17,729 nt of DNA from an uncultured Pseudomonadota bacterium (GCA_903864555.1 CAIPGJ010000571.1:1-17729); one strand, 5' to 3'. Shown: positions 1 to 8,400, counted from the stretch's first letter. Notes: a model not told the origin generated them from the sequence alone. Made by a program: numbers and translations.

Positions 1-218
1 ACTCACTCAAAGTCATTGCAAGGTTTAACTTGCTTTAACTTCGGTGTGAGCCTGAGTTTTTTGTAGAGCAGTGCCCGAAAGCACCGCGCCTCACCCAGCG
101 CCCACACCTATCGGCTGTTCAATTTTTAAAGAGCAAAATCAGGCCAAAAAATCAACCTAATTACCTGAATTCATTCAGGATTTTTCCCTTTCAGCGAGCT
201 ACTTGCTGATCAGGAAAG
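1..218 (-). promoter_or_regulatory. rRNA operon leader (upstream of a 16S gene lying left of the window)
   Basis: Read on the minus strand, this is the transcribed leader of an rRNA operon. It starts just after a near-consensus P1 promoter. It contains a boxA-type sequence (TGCTCTTTAAAAATT), then the GATAGGTGTGGGCGCT block that follows boxA in many proteobacterial 16S leaders, and then a GGTGC/GCAC hairpin. A short perfect inverted repeat (CCTGAAT/ATTCAGG, 164-179) and a T-rich stretch (145-152) lie between the start site and boxA. No 16S sequence is inside the window, so the 16S gene should begin shortly left of base 1. A 16S-23S spacer is the alternative, because boxA occurs there too. The adjacent promoter and the absence of tRNA-Ile/Ala argue against that. 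Confidence 0.8.
121..135 (-). promoter_or_regulatory. boxA antitermination site of the rRNA leader
   Basis: On the minus strand this reads TGCTCTTTAAAAATT, close to the E. coli rRNA boxA core TGCTCTTTAACAA. In that family boxA RNA is bound by NusB-NusE (S10) and lets RNA polymerase pass Rho-dependent terminators while making rRNA. It lies about 85 bases downstream of the predicted start site. The call rests on the motif match plus its position in the leader. Confidence 0.75.
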
Positions 219-224
219 ACCGCG

Positions 225-253
225 ATTATAGGCACTCATTCAAGTACGGTCAA
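225..253 (-). promoter_or_regulatory. rRNA operon P1-type promoter
   Basis: On the minus strand there is a TTGACC -35 box (248-253), a 17-base spacer, and a perfect TATAAT -10 box (225-230). Immediately downstream comes the GC-rich discriminator CGCGGT, so transcription should start near 217-219. A near-consensus sigma-70 promoter with a GC-rich discriminator is the hallmark of promoters under stringent (ppGpp/DksA) and growth-rate control. That regulation is inferred from the family. No clear A/T-rich UP element precedes the -35. Confidence 0.85.
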
Positions 254-386
254 CTACTTTCAGGCCGGAAGAAGCGGTAATCTTTTTAGGATCGAACGCT
301 TCAGACCACCTGCCTTGACCACACTTACCGGAAGACTCTGATGCCCCTCAACTGCCAGGCATTTCATCCAACTTCCGGTTTCGTGA

Positions 387-406
387 GCGCATCAAAACTG
401 ATGCGC
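387..406 (-). terminator. Hairpin just downstream of tRNA-fMet (possible terminator)
   Basis: A perfect 8-bp stem (GCGCATCA/TGATGCGC) with a 4-base loop lies 10 bases beyond the tRNA CCA end on the minus strand. The following bases (TCACGAAACC) are not a U-tract, so it may serve as a 3' processing or stability hairpin, or as a weak terminator. A wider inverted repeat, ACCGGAAG (327-334) with CTTCCGGT (372-379), lies further downstream. Positions 254-386 otherwise hold no gene that I can see. Confidence 0.4.
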
Positions 407-416
407 TTTCTGTGTC

Positions 417-493
417 TGGTTGCGGGGATAGGATTTGAACCTATGACCTTCGGGTTATGAGCCCGACGAGCTGCCAGACTGCTCCACCCCGCG
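417..493 (-). tRNA. Initiator tRNA-fMet (anticodon CAT)
   Basis: The minus strand folds as a complete 77-nt tRNA with an encoded CCA end (417-419) and discriminator A (420). The anticodon CAT lies at 457-459 in the loop CTCATAA. Two initiator hallmarks are visible: position 1 is C facing A72 (no pair at the top of the acceptor stem), and the anticodon stem carries three consecutive G-C pairs (GGG/CCC). These are needed for formylation by Fmt and for P-site binding, and they separate this from elongator tRNA-Met. It has its own promoter upstream and is followed by the promoter of an rRNA operon in the same direction. Confidence 0.97.
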
Positions 494-505
494 TCTGAGC
501 CAACA

Positions 506-535
506 AGTATATCTGGTTATTTCCTCGCGAGTCAA
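506..535 (-). promoter_or_regulatory. Promoter of tRNA-fMet
   Basis: On the minus strand a TTGACT -35 box (530-535) is separated by 18 bases from a TATACT -10 box (506-511). Transcription would start near base 499, a few bases before the mature tRNA 5' end at 493, leaving a short leader for RNase P. The promoter sits between the tRNA and the stop codon of the upstream radical SAM gene, so the tRNA can be transcribed independently. Confidence 0.8.
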
Positions 536-555
536 TCTTTTTGCATGCCATCCAG

Positions 556-1641
556 CTAGAAAAGGCCCAGTTGCCTCCCGCTTGGTGGAACTCGAAACAA
601 TGCGGTATCCAGCACAAAGCGCTCGCCGCTGGCCAGGCCCAGTCTTCTGCAGGCGATGGCGAAGCGTTTTGATATCAATTTGGACATAGGTCCCTGCCCA
701 TTCATGCGCTGATTGAAATCAGCATCGTAGTCACGACCTCCCCGCATGTCCTGAACGCGCGCCATCACATGGCCGGCCTTCAGTGGATAGTGCAGGCGCA
801 ACCAGTCACGGAACATTCCGCTGACCTCATGCGGAAGCCGAAGTACGACATAGCCGGCCATGCAGGCGCCCTTCTCCGCGGCAGCCTCCAGCACGCCTTC
901 CAGATCATTGTCATTGACGAAAGGAATGACCGGTGCCATCAGCACACCGCAGGGAATACCAGCCTCAGACAGTCGTCCCAGGGTTTCCAGCCGCCGATGT
1001 GGCGCGGCGGCACGAGGCTCCATCCGGCGCGACAGGCCTGCATCCAGCGAGGTAATGGAGACGAATACATGTACGAGGTGCTCTGCCGACATCTTCGCAA
1101 GAATATCGATGTCACGCTGCACCAACGCGGATTTGGTCACGATCCCCACCGGATGGTGGTGCTCGGCCAGAACTTCGAGTATCGCTCGTGTAATGCGGTG
1201 CTCTCGCTCGACTGGCTGATAGGGATCCGTGTTCGCTCCCAAAGCGATGACTTCGCAGCGATATCCTGGACGCGCAAGTTCCCTGCGCAACAACTCCGCC
1301 GCGTTCTGCTTGCCAAACAGTCTCGTTTCAAAGTCCAGACCAGGCGACAGGTCGAGATAGGCGTGAGTCGGCCTGGCGTAGCAATAGACACAGCCGTGCT
1401 CGCAGCCCTGATAGGGATTGATGGACTGGCCGAAAGGCACATCGGGCGACTGATTACGCGAAATGATGGAACGTGCCTGTTGCAGCACGATGACGGTCCG
1501 CGGCCTCGCTGGCTCCTCGTCCCATTCATCCGGAGGAACATCGCGTTCGCGCGCACAGGCATCGAACCGCCCCGGGGAATTGTCAGCTGCACCTCGCCCC
1601 TTGATTGCCCCGGCTGGAGGAGACCTGGACCGCTTGTCCAT
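556..1641 (-). CDS. PA0069-family radical SAM protein (spore photoproduct lyase-like)
   Basis: This is a radical S-adenosylmethionine protein of 361 aa. The iron-sulfur motif CxxxCxxC is at Cys80, Cys84 and Cys87, in the context NPYQGCEHGCVYCYARP. It is followed by the family block THAYLDLSPGLDFE and a later ALGANTDPYQPVE block. A conserved RGGRDYD segment lies near the C-terminus. The family resembles spore photoproduct lyase and DNA-repair radical SAM enzymes, but its substrate is not known. I chose ATG at 1641; a TTG two codons upstream is also open, and neither has a clear ribosome-binding site. It lies 19 bases after recR on the same strand, so it is probably the last gene of the dnaX-ybaB-recR operon, which would fit a repair role. 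The family is confident; the function is not. Confidence 0.88.
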   Translation of the reverse strand: MDKRSRSPPAGAIKGRGAADNSPGRFDACARERDVPPDEWDEEPARPRTVIVLQQARSIISRNQSPDVPFGQSINPYQGCEHGCVYCYARPTHAYLDLSPGLDFETRLFGKQNAAELLRRELARPGYRCEVIALGANTDPYQPVEREHRITRAILEVLAEHHHPVGIVTKSALVQRDIDILAKMSAEHLVHVFVSITSLDAGLSRRMEPRAAAPHRRLETLGRLSEAGIPCGVLMAPVIPFVNDNDLEGVLEAAAEKGACMAGYVVLRLPHEVSGMFRDWLRLHYPLKAGHVMARVQDMRGGRDYDADFNQRMNGQGPMSKLISKRFAIACRRLGLASGERFVLDTALFRVPPSGRQLGLF

Positions 1642-1660
1642 CGTCAACGCCCGGGACGCC

Positions 1661-2257
1661 CTAGACCTGTCGCCTCTCCAGCAGCGCCTGCGCCAGCGTG
1701 CCAGAGTCTACATATTCGAGTTCGCCACCGACAGGCAAACCACGCGCGATGCGTGTCACCCTGATGTCACGGCCTTTGAGCAATTCACCGATGTAGTGCG
1801 CGGTCGCCTCACCCTCGTTGGTGAAATTGGTCGCCACCACCACTTCGCGAACGGCACCGTCGGACACCCGCCGCTGCAGCACATCCAGCCCAATGTCCCG
1901 GGGGCCTATGCCATCCAGCGGGGAAAGCCGTCCCATGAGTACAAAGTACAGCCCGTTGTAGGTCATGGTCTGCTCCAGCATGAGCTGGTCTGCAGGCGTC
2001 TCCACCACGCACAGCAGCGAGGCATCCCGCTTCGATGAGGCACAGACGCCACAGATCTCGGCTTCAGAAAAAGTGTTGCACAAGGAACAACGACGTATCG
2101 ACTGGAGCGAGCGCCCCAGCGCTAGCCCCAGCCGCTCAGCCCCAGGACGGTCGTACTGCAACAGATGGTAGGCCATGCGCTGGGCCGCCTTTGGACCGAC
2201 CCCGGGAAGGCAGCGCAGCGCTTCGATCAGTTCCTCGAGCGAGGAAGGGGATTTCAA
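1661..2257 (-). CDS. recR: Recombination mediator protein RecR
   Basis: RecR works with RecO and RecF in the cytoplasm to load RecA onto gapped DNA coated with single-strand-binding protein. The 198-aa product has the normal family length and architecture. A helix-hairpin-helix ([12 protein letters not shown]) is at about residues 17-28. A four-cysteine zinc finger uses Cys57, Cys60, Cys69 and Cys72. A Toprim domain starts near residue 81 (VVETPAD) and includes [12 protein letters not shown], and the C-terminal part holds [10 protein letters not shown]. The start codon is TTG at 2257, which aligns with the family N-terminus. No in-frame ATG or GTG lies in the short gap upstream, and no Shine-Dalgarno is visible. 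Translation is therefore probably coupled to ybaB, whose stop lies 13 bases upstream. Confidence 0.96.
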   Translation of the reverse strand: MKSPSSLEELIEALRCLPGVGPKAAQRMAYHLLQYDRPGAERLGLALGRSLQSIRRCSLCNTFSEAEICGVCASSKRDASLLCVVETPADQLMLEQTMTYNGLYFVLMGRLSPLDGIGPRDIGLDVLQRRVSDGAVREVVVATNFTNEGEATAHYIGELLKGRDIRVTRIARGLPVGGELEYVDSGTLAQALLERRQV

Positions 2258-2270
2258 GGAGCCGATGCCA

Positions 2271-2603
2271 CTAGAACGGCAGCTTCATGCCGGGCGGCAG
2301 ACCCATGCCAGAAGTGAAACCGGACATCTTCTCCTGCACCATCACCTCCACCTTGCGCACGGCGTCGTTCACCGCAGCTGCGACCAGGTCTTCGAGCATG
2401 TCACGGTCATCGGCGACCAGGGAGGGATCGATGGACACGCGCTTGACGTCATGCTTGCAGGTCATCACGACCTTGACCAATCCAGCCCCGGACTGCCCTT
2501 CAACCTCGACCGATGCAAGCTGCTCCTGCATCTTCTGCATGTTTTCCTGCATTTGCTGCGCCTGGCGCATCATTCCGGCAAGCTGCCCCTTGTTGATCAT
2601 CAT
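2271..2603 (-). CDS. ybaB: YbaB/EbfC-family nucleoid-associated protein
   Basis: This small DNA-binding protein (110 aa, family length about 105-110) is conserved between dnaX and recR. Family members form dimers that bind DNA and influence nucleoid structure and expression. Visible family features are an N-terminal coiled helix rich in Gln/Met ([19 protein letters not shown]), the [29 protein letters not shown] core, and the C-terminal [10 protein letters not shown] tail. The first ATG (2603) overlaps the dnaX stop as ATGA but is only 3 bases from the GGAG box at 2607-2610. The next codon is also ATG (2600), with a better 6-base spacing, so the true product may lack one Met. Either way it is translationally coupled to dnaX. 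Confidence 0.95.
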   Translation of the reverse strand: MMINKGQLAGMMRQAQQMQENMQKMQEQLASVEVEGQSGAGLVKVVMTCKHDVKRVSIDPSLVADDRDMLEDLVAAAVNDAVRKVEVMVQEKMSGFTSGMGLPPGMKLPF

Positions 2604-4285
2604 CTGCTCCGTAAGTTCTGCCCGGCGACCTGGCCAGGCTGGATGGAAGTTTCGACTATGGTGGCATCGAAGCGTTCGAGCATTTCCCGGACAAAGCCAT
2701 CCTGGTTGATCGAAGCCACGGCCTGATCCTGGATGCTGTCACCACGCGTCTCACCCACAACGATTTCAATACGGATGGGCGTCCCGAAGTGTTCGGTCAG
2801 GGCGGCAACCAGCTTGTCCTGATAGGCCTTCTCACCAAGATGCCTGGCCGATGACGGAACCGCCAGTTCCATCAACCCGTCCTGGAACCGTCGCAGTTCG
2901 CTCTGCCTTGCCAGTTGTTGGGTGATGCCGCTGACCTTTAGCTGCCGTGCCAGCGCAGGCCAGTCACCATCGAATACAAGCGGCTTGCGTGAAGTCGCCC
3001 TGGCCGGCGGCGGCGCTACCGCAACCGGCGCCACGGAGGCAGGTATCCGGACCAGCCCGGCTGAGCTGTCCATAGCCGGCCCTGCCGGACGCCGCGTCGC
3101 CGCTGCCGGAGCAACTGCCGCAGCCATGGCGGCCTGCCGGGGGGCTCGTGCCCCCTCAGAAGGCACACCACCAGCAGGCCCCGCAGCCCCTTCCACTGTC
3201 GGCCGGAAAGCCAGCATGCGCAGTAGCGCCATGGAGAAGCCGGCGTAATCGTCGGGCGCCAATGGCAGATCCTGCCGGCCGTGAATCGCGATCTGATAGT
3301 TGAGTTGCACATCCTCGGGAGAAAAGGCTTGTGCCAGCCTGCTTATGCGTGTCACATCGACCCGCGCGGCTACCCCGGCCAGCGCCCCGGGTGCGGTCTG
3401 CGCCAGCGCAATCAGGTGCAACAGCCCGGCAAGCTCCTGCAGCGCACTGTCAAACGAAACGCTTCGGGTATCCATGTCCGTCGCCACCGCAAGCACAGCC
3501 GGGGCATCACAAGCCGCGATCGCCTCCAGGATGGCGTAGAGAAAACTGTCATCCACGGTGCCGAGCATGGCCCGCACTGCCGCTTCGGTGACCTCACCAC
3601 CCGAATAGGCTATGGCCTGGTCGAGCAGTGACTGGGCGTCGCGCATGCTGCCGCGACCGGCATTGGCGATGAGCCGGAGCGCCCCCTCTTCACTCTTCAC
3701 CTCTTCAACAACCAGCATGCGCCCCAGCTGGGCAGCGATCTCGGCGGCCGGAAGCTGCTTCAGGTTGAACTGCAGACAGCGCGAGAGCACGGTGACCGGC
3801 ACTTTCTGCGGATCCGTGGTCGCCAGAATGAACAGGATGTGCGCCGGCGGCTCTTCCAGCGTCTTCAGCATGGCGTTGAACGCGTGATTGGAGAGCTGGT
3901 GCACTTCATCGATCATGTAGACCTTGTAGCGGCCCGAGCTGGGTGCATAGGCAGCCCGTTCCAGCAGGTCCACCATCTCGTCCACACCCCGGTAGGATGC
4001 CGCGTCCATCTCGATGTAGTCGACGTAGCGCCCGCTGTCGATCTCCGTGCAGGCGGTGCACACGCCGCAAGGCCGGGCAGTGATGCCGGTTTCACAGTTG
4101 AGCGACTTGGCCAGGATGCGCGATATCGTGGTCTTGCCCACGCCGCGGGTGCCGGTGAACAGGTAAGCGTGATGCAGGCGGCCGGTTTCAAGCGCATGCG
4201 TAAGCGCCTTGACGACATGCTCCTGTCCCACCAGGGATTCGAAATTGCGGGGGCGCCACTTGCGGGCAAGAACCTGGTAGCTCAT
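2600..4285 (-). CDS. dnaX: DNA polymerase III subunit tau/gamma (DnaX)
   Basis: DnaX is the AAA+ motor of the clamp loader and, as tau, ties the polymerase cores to the DnaB helicase. The N-terminus has Walker A GTRGVGKT (residues 45-52), a zinc module with Cys64, Cys73, Cys76 and Cys79, Walker [10 protein letters not shown] (about 124-132), sensor 1 TTDPQK, and the VLSRC arginine-finger region near 166-170. An Ala/Pro-rich linker (about residues 365-430) leads to the C-terminal tau domain. At 561 aa it is shorter than E. coli tau (643 aa) but far longer than gamma. I see no A6G slippery heptamer in the gene, so E. coli-type frameshifting to gamma is not evident. ATG at 4285 has no Shine-Dalgarno. 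It is followed by ybaB with a 4-base overlap. Confidence 0.97.
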   Translation of the reverse strand: MSYQVLARKWRPRNFESLVGQEHVVKALTHALETGRLHHAYLFTGTRGVGKTTISRILAKSLNCETGITARPCGVCTACTEIDSGRYVDYIEMDAASYRGVDEMVDLLERAAYAPSSGRYKVYMIDEVHQLSNHAFNAMLKTLEEPPAHILFILATTDPQKVPVTVLSRCLQFNLKQLPAAEIAAQLGRMLVVEEVKSEEGALRLIANAGRGSMRDAQSLLDQAIAYSGGEVTEAAVRAMLGTVDDSFLYAILEAIAACDAPAVLAVATDMDTRSVSFDSALQELAGLLHLIALAQTAPGALAGVAARVDVTRISRLAQAFSPEDVQLNYQIAIHGRQDLPLAPDDYAGFSMALLRMLAFRPTVEGAAGPAGGVPSEGARAPRQAAMAAAVAPAAATRRPAGPAMDSSAGLVRIPASVAPVAVAPPPARATSRKPLVFDGDWPALARQLKVSGITQQLARQSELRRFQDGLMELAVPSSARHLGEKAYQDKLVAALTEHFGTPIRIEIVVGETRGDSIQDQAVASINQDGFVREMLERFDATIVETSIQPGQVAGQNLRSR

Positions 4286-4291
4286 GGCGAA

Positions 4292-4300
4292 ATTCTAGCA
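4292..4300 (-). promoter_or_regulatory. Extended -10 promoter element of dnaX
   Basis: On the minus strand TGC followed by TAGAAT (4292-4297) forms an extended -10 element ending 6 bases before the dnaX ATG. Transcription would begin at or within one base of the A of the start codon, and there is no Shine-Dalgarno. The simplest reading is a leaderless dnaX transcript. No good -35 box is found at the expected distance, which is tolerable for extended -10 promoters. Read-through from ffs is the alternative. Confidence 0.5.
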
Positions 4301-4402
4301 CCCAAGTACTGCGCATCTCCGCCTGCGCGGGTCCGCCGCCAGCCCCTCAATTCAAGCCGGTGCGGGACGGCAGGAGGCAGGCTCGGGCGGCTTGTATGAG
4401 GG

Positions 4403-4500
4403 TGGCGAGCCTTACCCCCGGCACTTGCGGTGAATAGCTTTGGCTGCTTCCTTCCGGACCTGACCAGATTCACTACGCCGCAATGCGGGGAGGCCCGCCA
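4403..4500 (-). ncRNA. ffs: Signal recognition particle RNA, small bacterial type (4.5S)
   Basis: The minus strand carries the universal SRP helix 8 sequence GGTCAGGTCCGGAAGGAAGC, with the GGAA tetraloop and the asymmetric loop that bind Ffh. The ends pair perfectly: GGCGGGCC at the 5' side with GGCTCGCC at the 3' side, including one G-U pair. This gives a hairpin of about 97 nt typical of proteobacteria. The RNA joins Ffh to deliver nascent membrane and secreted proteins to FtsY. The exact ends are set by the pairing and may be off by 1-3 bases. Placement directly upstream of dnaX is common in proteobacteria. Confidence 0.96.
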
Positions 4501-4595
4501 TTGAACTTTCAGTGATCGTTGGACGCGGTCATGCAAGCGTCCGAGTCCGGAGTTTATCAGCTTGCGGCCCACTGCCGGGCACTCCGTCCCGAATA

Positions 4596-5819
4596 TCACG
4601 AGGGACCGCCGGGTTCGGGCTCCTTCAGCCCGAGCTTGATCAGCACGGCAATGGCCATCATGACCAGCCCCACCACCGCGAAACCGGTCTGGAGAGACAC
4701 CCGTGCAAAGCCGGCCGCAGCCATAGGCCCCACCATGAAGGCAATCGCCTGGGCACTGCTGGCCAGGCCGAAGGCGGTGCCCCGGCGTCCCCGACTCACG
4801 TTCAAGGCAATCAGCGTGTTCGTCGCCGGCATCATCGCCGCGTTCAGCAGCGATATGACGGTGAACCACAATATGAAACCAGCCACGCTGTCACTGCCGG
4901 CGAGCAGGAAATGGGTTGCCGCAAGCAAGACCGAGGCCCCGGCCAGCACCGTGCCGATGCGTTGCTGCTTCAGCGCCTTGCCGGCCATGGCCCAGATGCC
5001 CAGGGCACTGGCAACACCGCCAAATGCAAAGGCAATGCCGGTCACATGCGTGGCATCCCCGCCCACCAACCCCTGCAGCACAATCGAGGTCGACACCAGG
5101 CGAAAGGCCGTGATGGCAAACAGGATGAAATAGAGGAAGGTCGCGAGCAACAACTGGAAGTGCAGGCGGAAGGGCTCGAGCGGTTCAGCGGCCACCGCCT
5201 GCAAGCCACCCTTGGGTGAGCGGCGCTGCATGTCCCCTGGCACATGACGCCACACCAGGCTGGCCACCAGCACCACGGCCAGACCGGAGCCGAGGATGGC
5301 GCCACGATAGCCGAAGGCCAGCACAAGAATGGCCCCGAGCATGGGACCGATCGCCGTGCCGAGATACTGACTGGCGGTGACCAGGCTGAGCGCACTCTTG
5401 ATCCTGCCATCGGGCACGGTGACACTGGTCAGCGCCACCGCCGCCGGCACAAACCCGGAGAGCAGGCCGTGCAGTCCCAGCGCGATGCACAACTGCCAGG
5501 GGGCGCCGATCACCCCCACGATGAAACTGGTCAGTGCTGCCGAATACAGGGCGCGGACGAACATCTGCTTGCGACCATGACGGTCGGCAAGCACACCCCA
5601 GACAGGTCCGGATACCAGACGGGCAAGCCCCTGCGCAGCCTGTCCCATCGCCACCCAGAATATGGCGTCAGCCTCGTTCGCTGCACCCACGTAGAGCATG
5701 TAGAGCGGCAGAAAGGGAAACCACAGGGTCACCGCAGCGTTGGTGACCCCGGTGCCCAGTGCAATCAGCCAGACCGCGCGCTTCTGGACGGCTTCAGCAT
5801 GGACAAGCGTCTCACCCAC
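4596..5819 (-). CDS. MFS-family transporter
   Basis: This is an inner-membrane major facilitator superfamily permease of 407 aa with the usual hydrophobic pattern of about twelve segments. MFS motif A is at residues 75-84 (GVLADRHGRK), in the loop after the second membrane segment. A related motif-C-like stretch (ASQYLGTAIGPMLGAILVLAFG) lies near the fifth segment, which is typical of drug/H+ antiporters and other exporters. The start is GTG at 5819, supported by a GGAG box 6 bases upstream. It lies 61 bases after parC on the same strand and ahead of ffs, so it could be co-transcribed with parC. The substrate cannot be told from sequence. Confidence 0.9.
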   Translation of the reverse strand: MGETLVHAEAVQKRAVWLIALGTGVTNAAVTLWFPFLPLYMLYVGAANEADAIFWVAMGQAAQGLARLVSGPVWGVLADRHGRKQMFVRALYSAALTSFIVGVIGAPWQLCIALGLHGLLSGFVPAAVALTSVTVPDGRIKSALSLVTASQYLGTAIGPMLGAILVLAFGYRGAILGSGLAVVLVASLVWRHVPGDMQRRSPKGGLQAVAAEPLEPFRLHFQLLLATFLYFILFAITAFRLVSTSIVLQGLVGGDATHVTGIAFAFGGVASALGIWAMAGKALKQQRIGTVLAGASVLLAATHFLLAGSDSVAGFILWFTVISLLNAAMMPATNTLIALNVSRGRRGTAFGLASSAQAIAFMVGPMAAAGFARVSLQTGFAVVGLVMMAIAVLIKLGLKEPEPGGPS

Positions 5820-5880
5820 GCCGCACTCCAGCGGGCTTTCCCGGCCGATCGGGGCAGGCCGGAGAACGCCGATCCGGCAT

Positions 5881-8307
5881 TCAGGCGGTTTTGGGCTGGA
5901 TGCTGAGCGGCGTCATGCTGTCAGGCAACACCCGCCCCATGCGAGCGCGATGCCCGAGATGGTGGCCGAGTTTGGCGCCCGACAATTCGAGCGTCTTTTG
6001 CTTGCCGCCCCGCCCTTCGCCGGTCACCACCAGCGCGTTGCCCGCATACACGGCAACCGCACGCAGGCTTTCACCCTTCTCCAGCCCCATGATGATGACC
6101 CCGCGCCCGCGCGCCATGGCCTTCATCTCGGCAATGTCGAATACCAGCAGGCGACTGCGCTCGGCGGCCGCAGCCACCCGCAGTCCACCCTTGCCGGCAT
6201 CGTCAAAAACCGACGGGGCCAGCGGCGTTTCACCCTCGGCAATGCTCATGAACTCACGCCCGGCCTTGCGGTTGGACACCATGTCTCCGATGGTGCACAG
6301 GAAACCGTAGCCGCCACTGGAGGCGACCAGCACCCGTGTTTCCGGCTTGCCCACGACGCAGTACTTGATCTTCGCACCGCTCTGAAGCTCGACCAGGGAG
6401 GAGGATGGCGCCCCGTCACCGCGGCCTGGCGGCAGATCACCCGCATACACCGTATAGGCGCGCCCCATGGAATCGAGCAGGATCACCGGATCAACCGTCC
6501 GGCATCGCAGCAGCGACTGCAGACTGTCGCCCTCCTTGAATGACAGCGTGGAGCCTTCCACTTCCCAGCCCTGGCGGGACCGCACCCAGCCATTCTTCGA
6601 GAAGATCACCGTTACCGGCTCGTCGATGACCGGGGTTTCCACCACGGCCTTCTCCGACTCCTCGATCATGGTGCGGCGCTTGTCGCCAAAGCTTTTCACA
6701 TCGGCTTCGATTTCGGCGATGACGAGGTCCTCCAGCGTCTTGCGGCTGTCGAGCACCTTCTCCAGACCTTTCTGCTCCTTGCGCAGTTCGGCCAGTTCCT
6801 GCTCCACCTTGATGTGCTCCAACTTGGCCAACTGGCGCAGGCGAATCTCCAGGATGTCCTCGGCCTGACGCTCCGTCAGCTTGAAGGCGCTGATCAGGTC
6901 GGCCTTCGGATCGTCCGCGGCCCGGATGATCTTGATCACCTGGTCGACATTCAGGAGGACCAGCAGCCGCCCCTCCAGGACGTGGATGCGGTCGAGCACC
7001 TTGTCCAGGCGGAAACGCGTGCGCCGCTTCACCGTGCGGAAGCGAAACTCCAGCCACTCGGTAAGCACGCTCTTCAGGTTCTTGCCCATTGGCCGGCCAT
7101 CCAGGCCGACCATCACCATATTGATGGATGAGTTGGTTTCCATGCTGGTCTTGGCCAGCAGCAGCTTGACGAATTCGTCCTCGCCCACGCGCGAGGAACG
7201 CGGCTCGAACACCAGCCGCACCGGGTGGGTACGATCGGACTCGTCACGCGCCTTCTCCAGCAGGGAAAGCATCAGCTGCTTCTCGCGCTGCTGCTCCACC
7301 GACAGGGATTTCTTGCCAGACTTGGGCTGGGGATTGGTGATCGCCTCGATCTCTTCGAGCACCTTGCGCGAGGACGTGCCCGGGGGCAGTTCGTGCACCA
7401 CCATCTGCCACTGGCCGCGCGCCAGGCGCTCGATGGTCCAGCGTGCCCGCACCCGCACCGAGCCACGGCCGCTGGCATAGGCTTCGCGCATTTCGGCACG
7501 CGGCGTGATGATCTGCCCGCCGCCCGGAAAATCCGGCCCCTTGATGTACTTCATGATGCCGGCCATGCTCAGTTCCGGATCCCGGATCAGCGCAATCGCG
7601 GCATTCGCGACTTCAGTCAGGTTGTGGCTGGGCACCTCAGTGGCCATGCCCACGGCAATGCCGGATGCACCATTGAGCAGCGCCACCGGCAGCCGCGCCG
7701 GCAGCACCTGTGGCTCCAACATGCTGCCGTCGTAGTTGGCAATGAAGTCCACGGTCCCGCTGTCCAGTTCGGCCAGCAACACATCGGCAAACTTGGTCAG
7801 CCGCGCTTCCGTATAGCGCATGGCCGCCGGCTCGTCGCCATCGCGCGAGCCGAAATTGCCCTCGCCATCCACCAGCGGATAGCGCAGCGTGAAGTTCTGG
7901 GCAATGCGCACCAGCGCGTCATACACCGAGGCATCACCGTGTGGGTGGAACTTGCCCAGCACGTCACCGACCACGCGCGCGGATTTCTTGCGCGGCGTAC
8001 CGGCCTTGCCCCCCATCTCCCACATGGCGTAGAGGATGCGCGACTGCACCGGCTTCTGGCCGTCGGCAACCCGCGGCAGCGCGCGGTCCTTGACCGTGGC
8101 AATGGCGTACTGCAGATACTGGGTGGCGGCATATCGGCCGAGCGGCAGCGCGTCGCCGAATTCTCCGGACATCGGTGCGAACCGCGAAGGCGGCGCCCCG
8201 CCCTCCCCGCCTGACGATGCGACAGGCACGCTCACCACCGGCTGCGCCGGATCCGGTGCAGCCGGCCCCGACGAACCCTCACCAAACAAGTCGTTCTGGT
8301 TACCCAT
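5881..8307 (-). CDS. parC: DNA topoisomerase IV subunit A (ParC)
   Basis: ParC is the breakage-reunion subunit of topoisomerase IV, which decatenates sister chromosomes together with ParE. The catalytic tyrosine is Tyr165 ([10 protein letters not shown]). The quinolone-determining region reads [12 protein letters not shown] (residues 121-132), so the residue equivalent to E. coli Ser80 is Ala126 and Glu84 is Asp130. A long coiled segment follows ([20 protein letters not shown]), then a C-terminal beta-propeller domain from about residue 560. At 808 aa it is longer than E. coli ParC (752 aa). About 45 residues of low-complexity Ala/Pro/Gly/Ser N-terminal extension precede the conserved start, with Met46 as an alternative start. 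The assigned ATG has no good Shine-Dalgarno. The gene follows parE after 93 bases. Confidence 0.96.
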   Translation of the reverse strand: MGNQNDLFGEGSSGPAAPDPAQPVVSVPVASSGGEGGAPPSRFAPMSGEFGDALPLGRYAATQYLQYAIATVKDRALPRVADGQKPVQSRILYAMWEMGGKAGTPRKKSARVVGDVLGKFHPHGDASVYDALVRIAQNFTLRYPLVDGEGNFGSRDGDEPAAMRYTEARLTKFADVLLAELDSGTVDFIANYDGSMLEPQVLPARLPVALLNGASGIAVGMATEVPSHNLTEVANAAIALIRDPELSMAGIMKYIKGPDFPGGGQIITPRAEMREAYASGRGSVRVRARWTIERLARGQWQMVVHELPPGTSSRKVLEEIEAITNPQPKSGKKSLSVEQQREKQLMLSLLEKARDESDRTHPVRLVFEPRSSRVGEDEFVKLLLAKTSMETNSSINMVMVGLDGRPMGKNLKSVLTEWLEFRFRTVKRRTRFRLDKVLDRIHVLEGRLLVLLNVDQVIKIIRAADDPKADLISAFKLTERQAEDILEIRLRQLAKLEHIKVEQELAELRKEQKGLEKVLDSRKTLEDLVIAEIEADVKSFGDKRRTMIEESEKAVVETPVIDEPVTVIFSKNGWVRSRQGWEVEGSTLSFKEGDSLQSLLRCRTVDPVILLDSMGRAYTVYAGDLPPGRGDGAPSSSLVELQSGAKIKYCVVGKPETRVLVASSGGYGFLCTIGDMVSNRKAGREFMSIAEGETPLAPSVFDDAGKGGLRVAAAAERSRLLVFDIAEMKAMARGRGVIIMGLEKGESLRAVAVYAGNALVVTGEGRGGKQKTLELSGAKLGHHLGHRARMGRVLPDSMTPLSIQPKTA

Positions 8308-8336
8308 GATAATAATTCGTCTGCTTACTCTTTAGC

Positions 8337-8366
8337 GACGGAATATTCCGTCTGAAATTGATCATA
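8337..8366 (-). promoter_or_regulatory. Possible parC promoter element and 16-bp perfect palindrome
   Basis: The 93-base parE-parC gap is A/T-rich compared with its surroundings. It holds a TATGAT -10-like box on the minus strand (8361-8366) and, starting 8 bases downstream of it, the perfect palindrome GACGGAATATTCCGTC (8337-8352). The palindrome would overlap or closely follow the start site, where an operator commonly lies. It could also form a short hairpin in the parC leader. The -35 region is poor. The palindrome is certain; its role is not. Confidence 0.45.
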
Positions 8367-8400
8367 TTTATCACCACACCGACGAAGTCTCCAGTATGGC

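Noticed and set aside
4551..4559. GATAAACT as a -10 box for ffs
   Set aside because: A weak match with no acceptable -35 at 16-18 bases. I could not support a promoter call.
4596..5819. Idea that the MFS transporter next to parC is a quinolone efflux pump
   Set aside because: Proximity alone does not show it. Motif A is common to all MFS subfamilies and no substrate-specific residues can be read.
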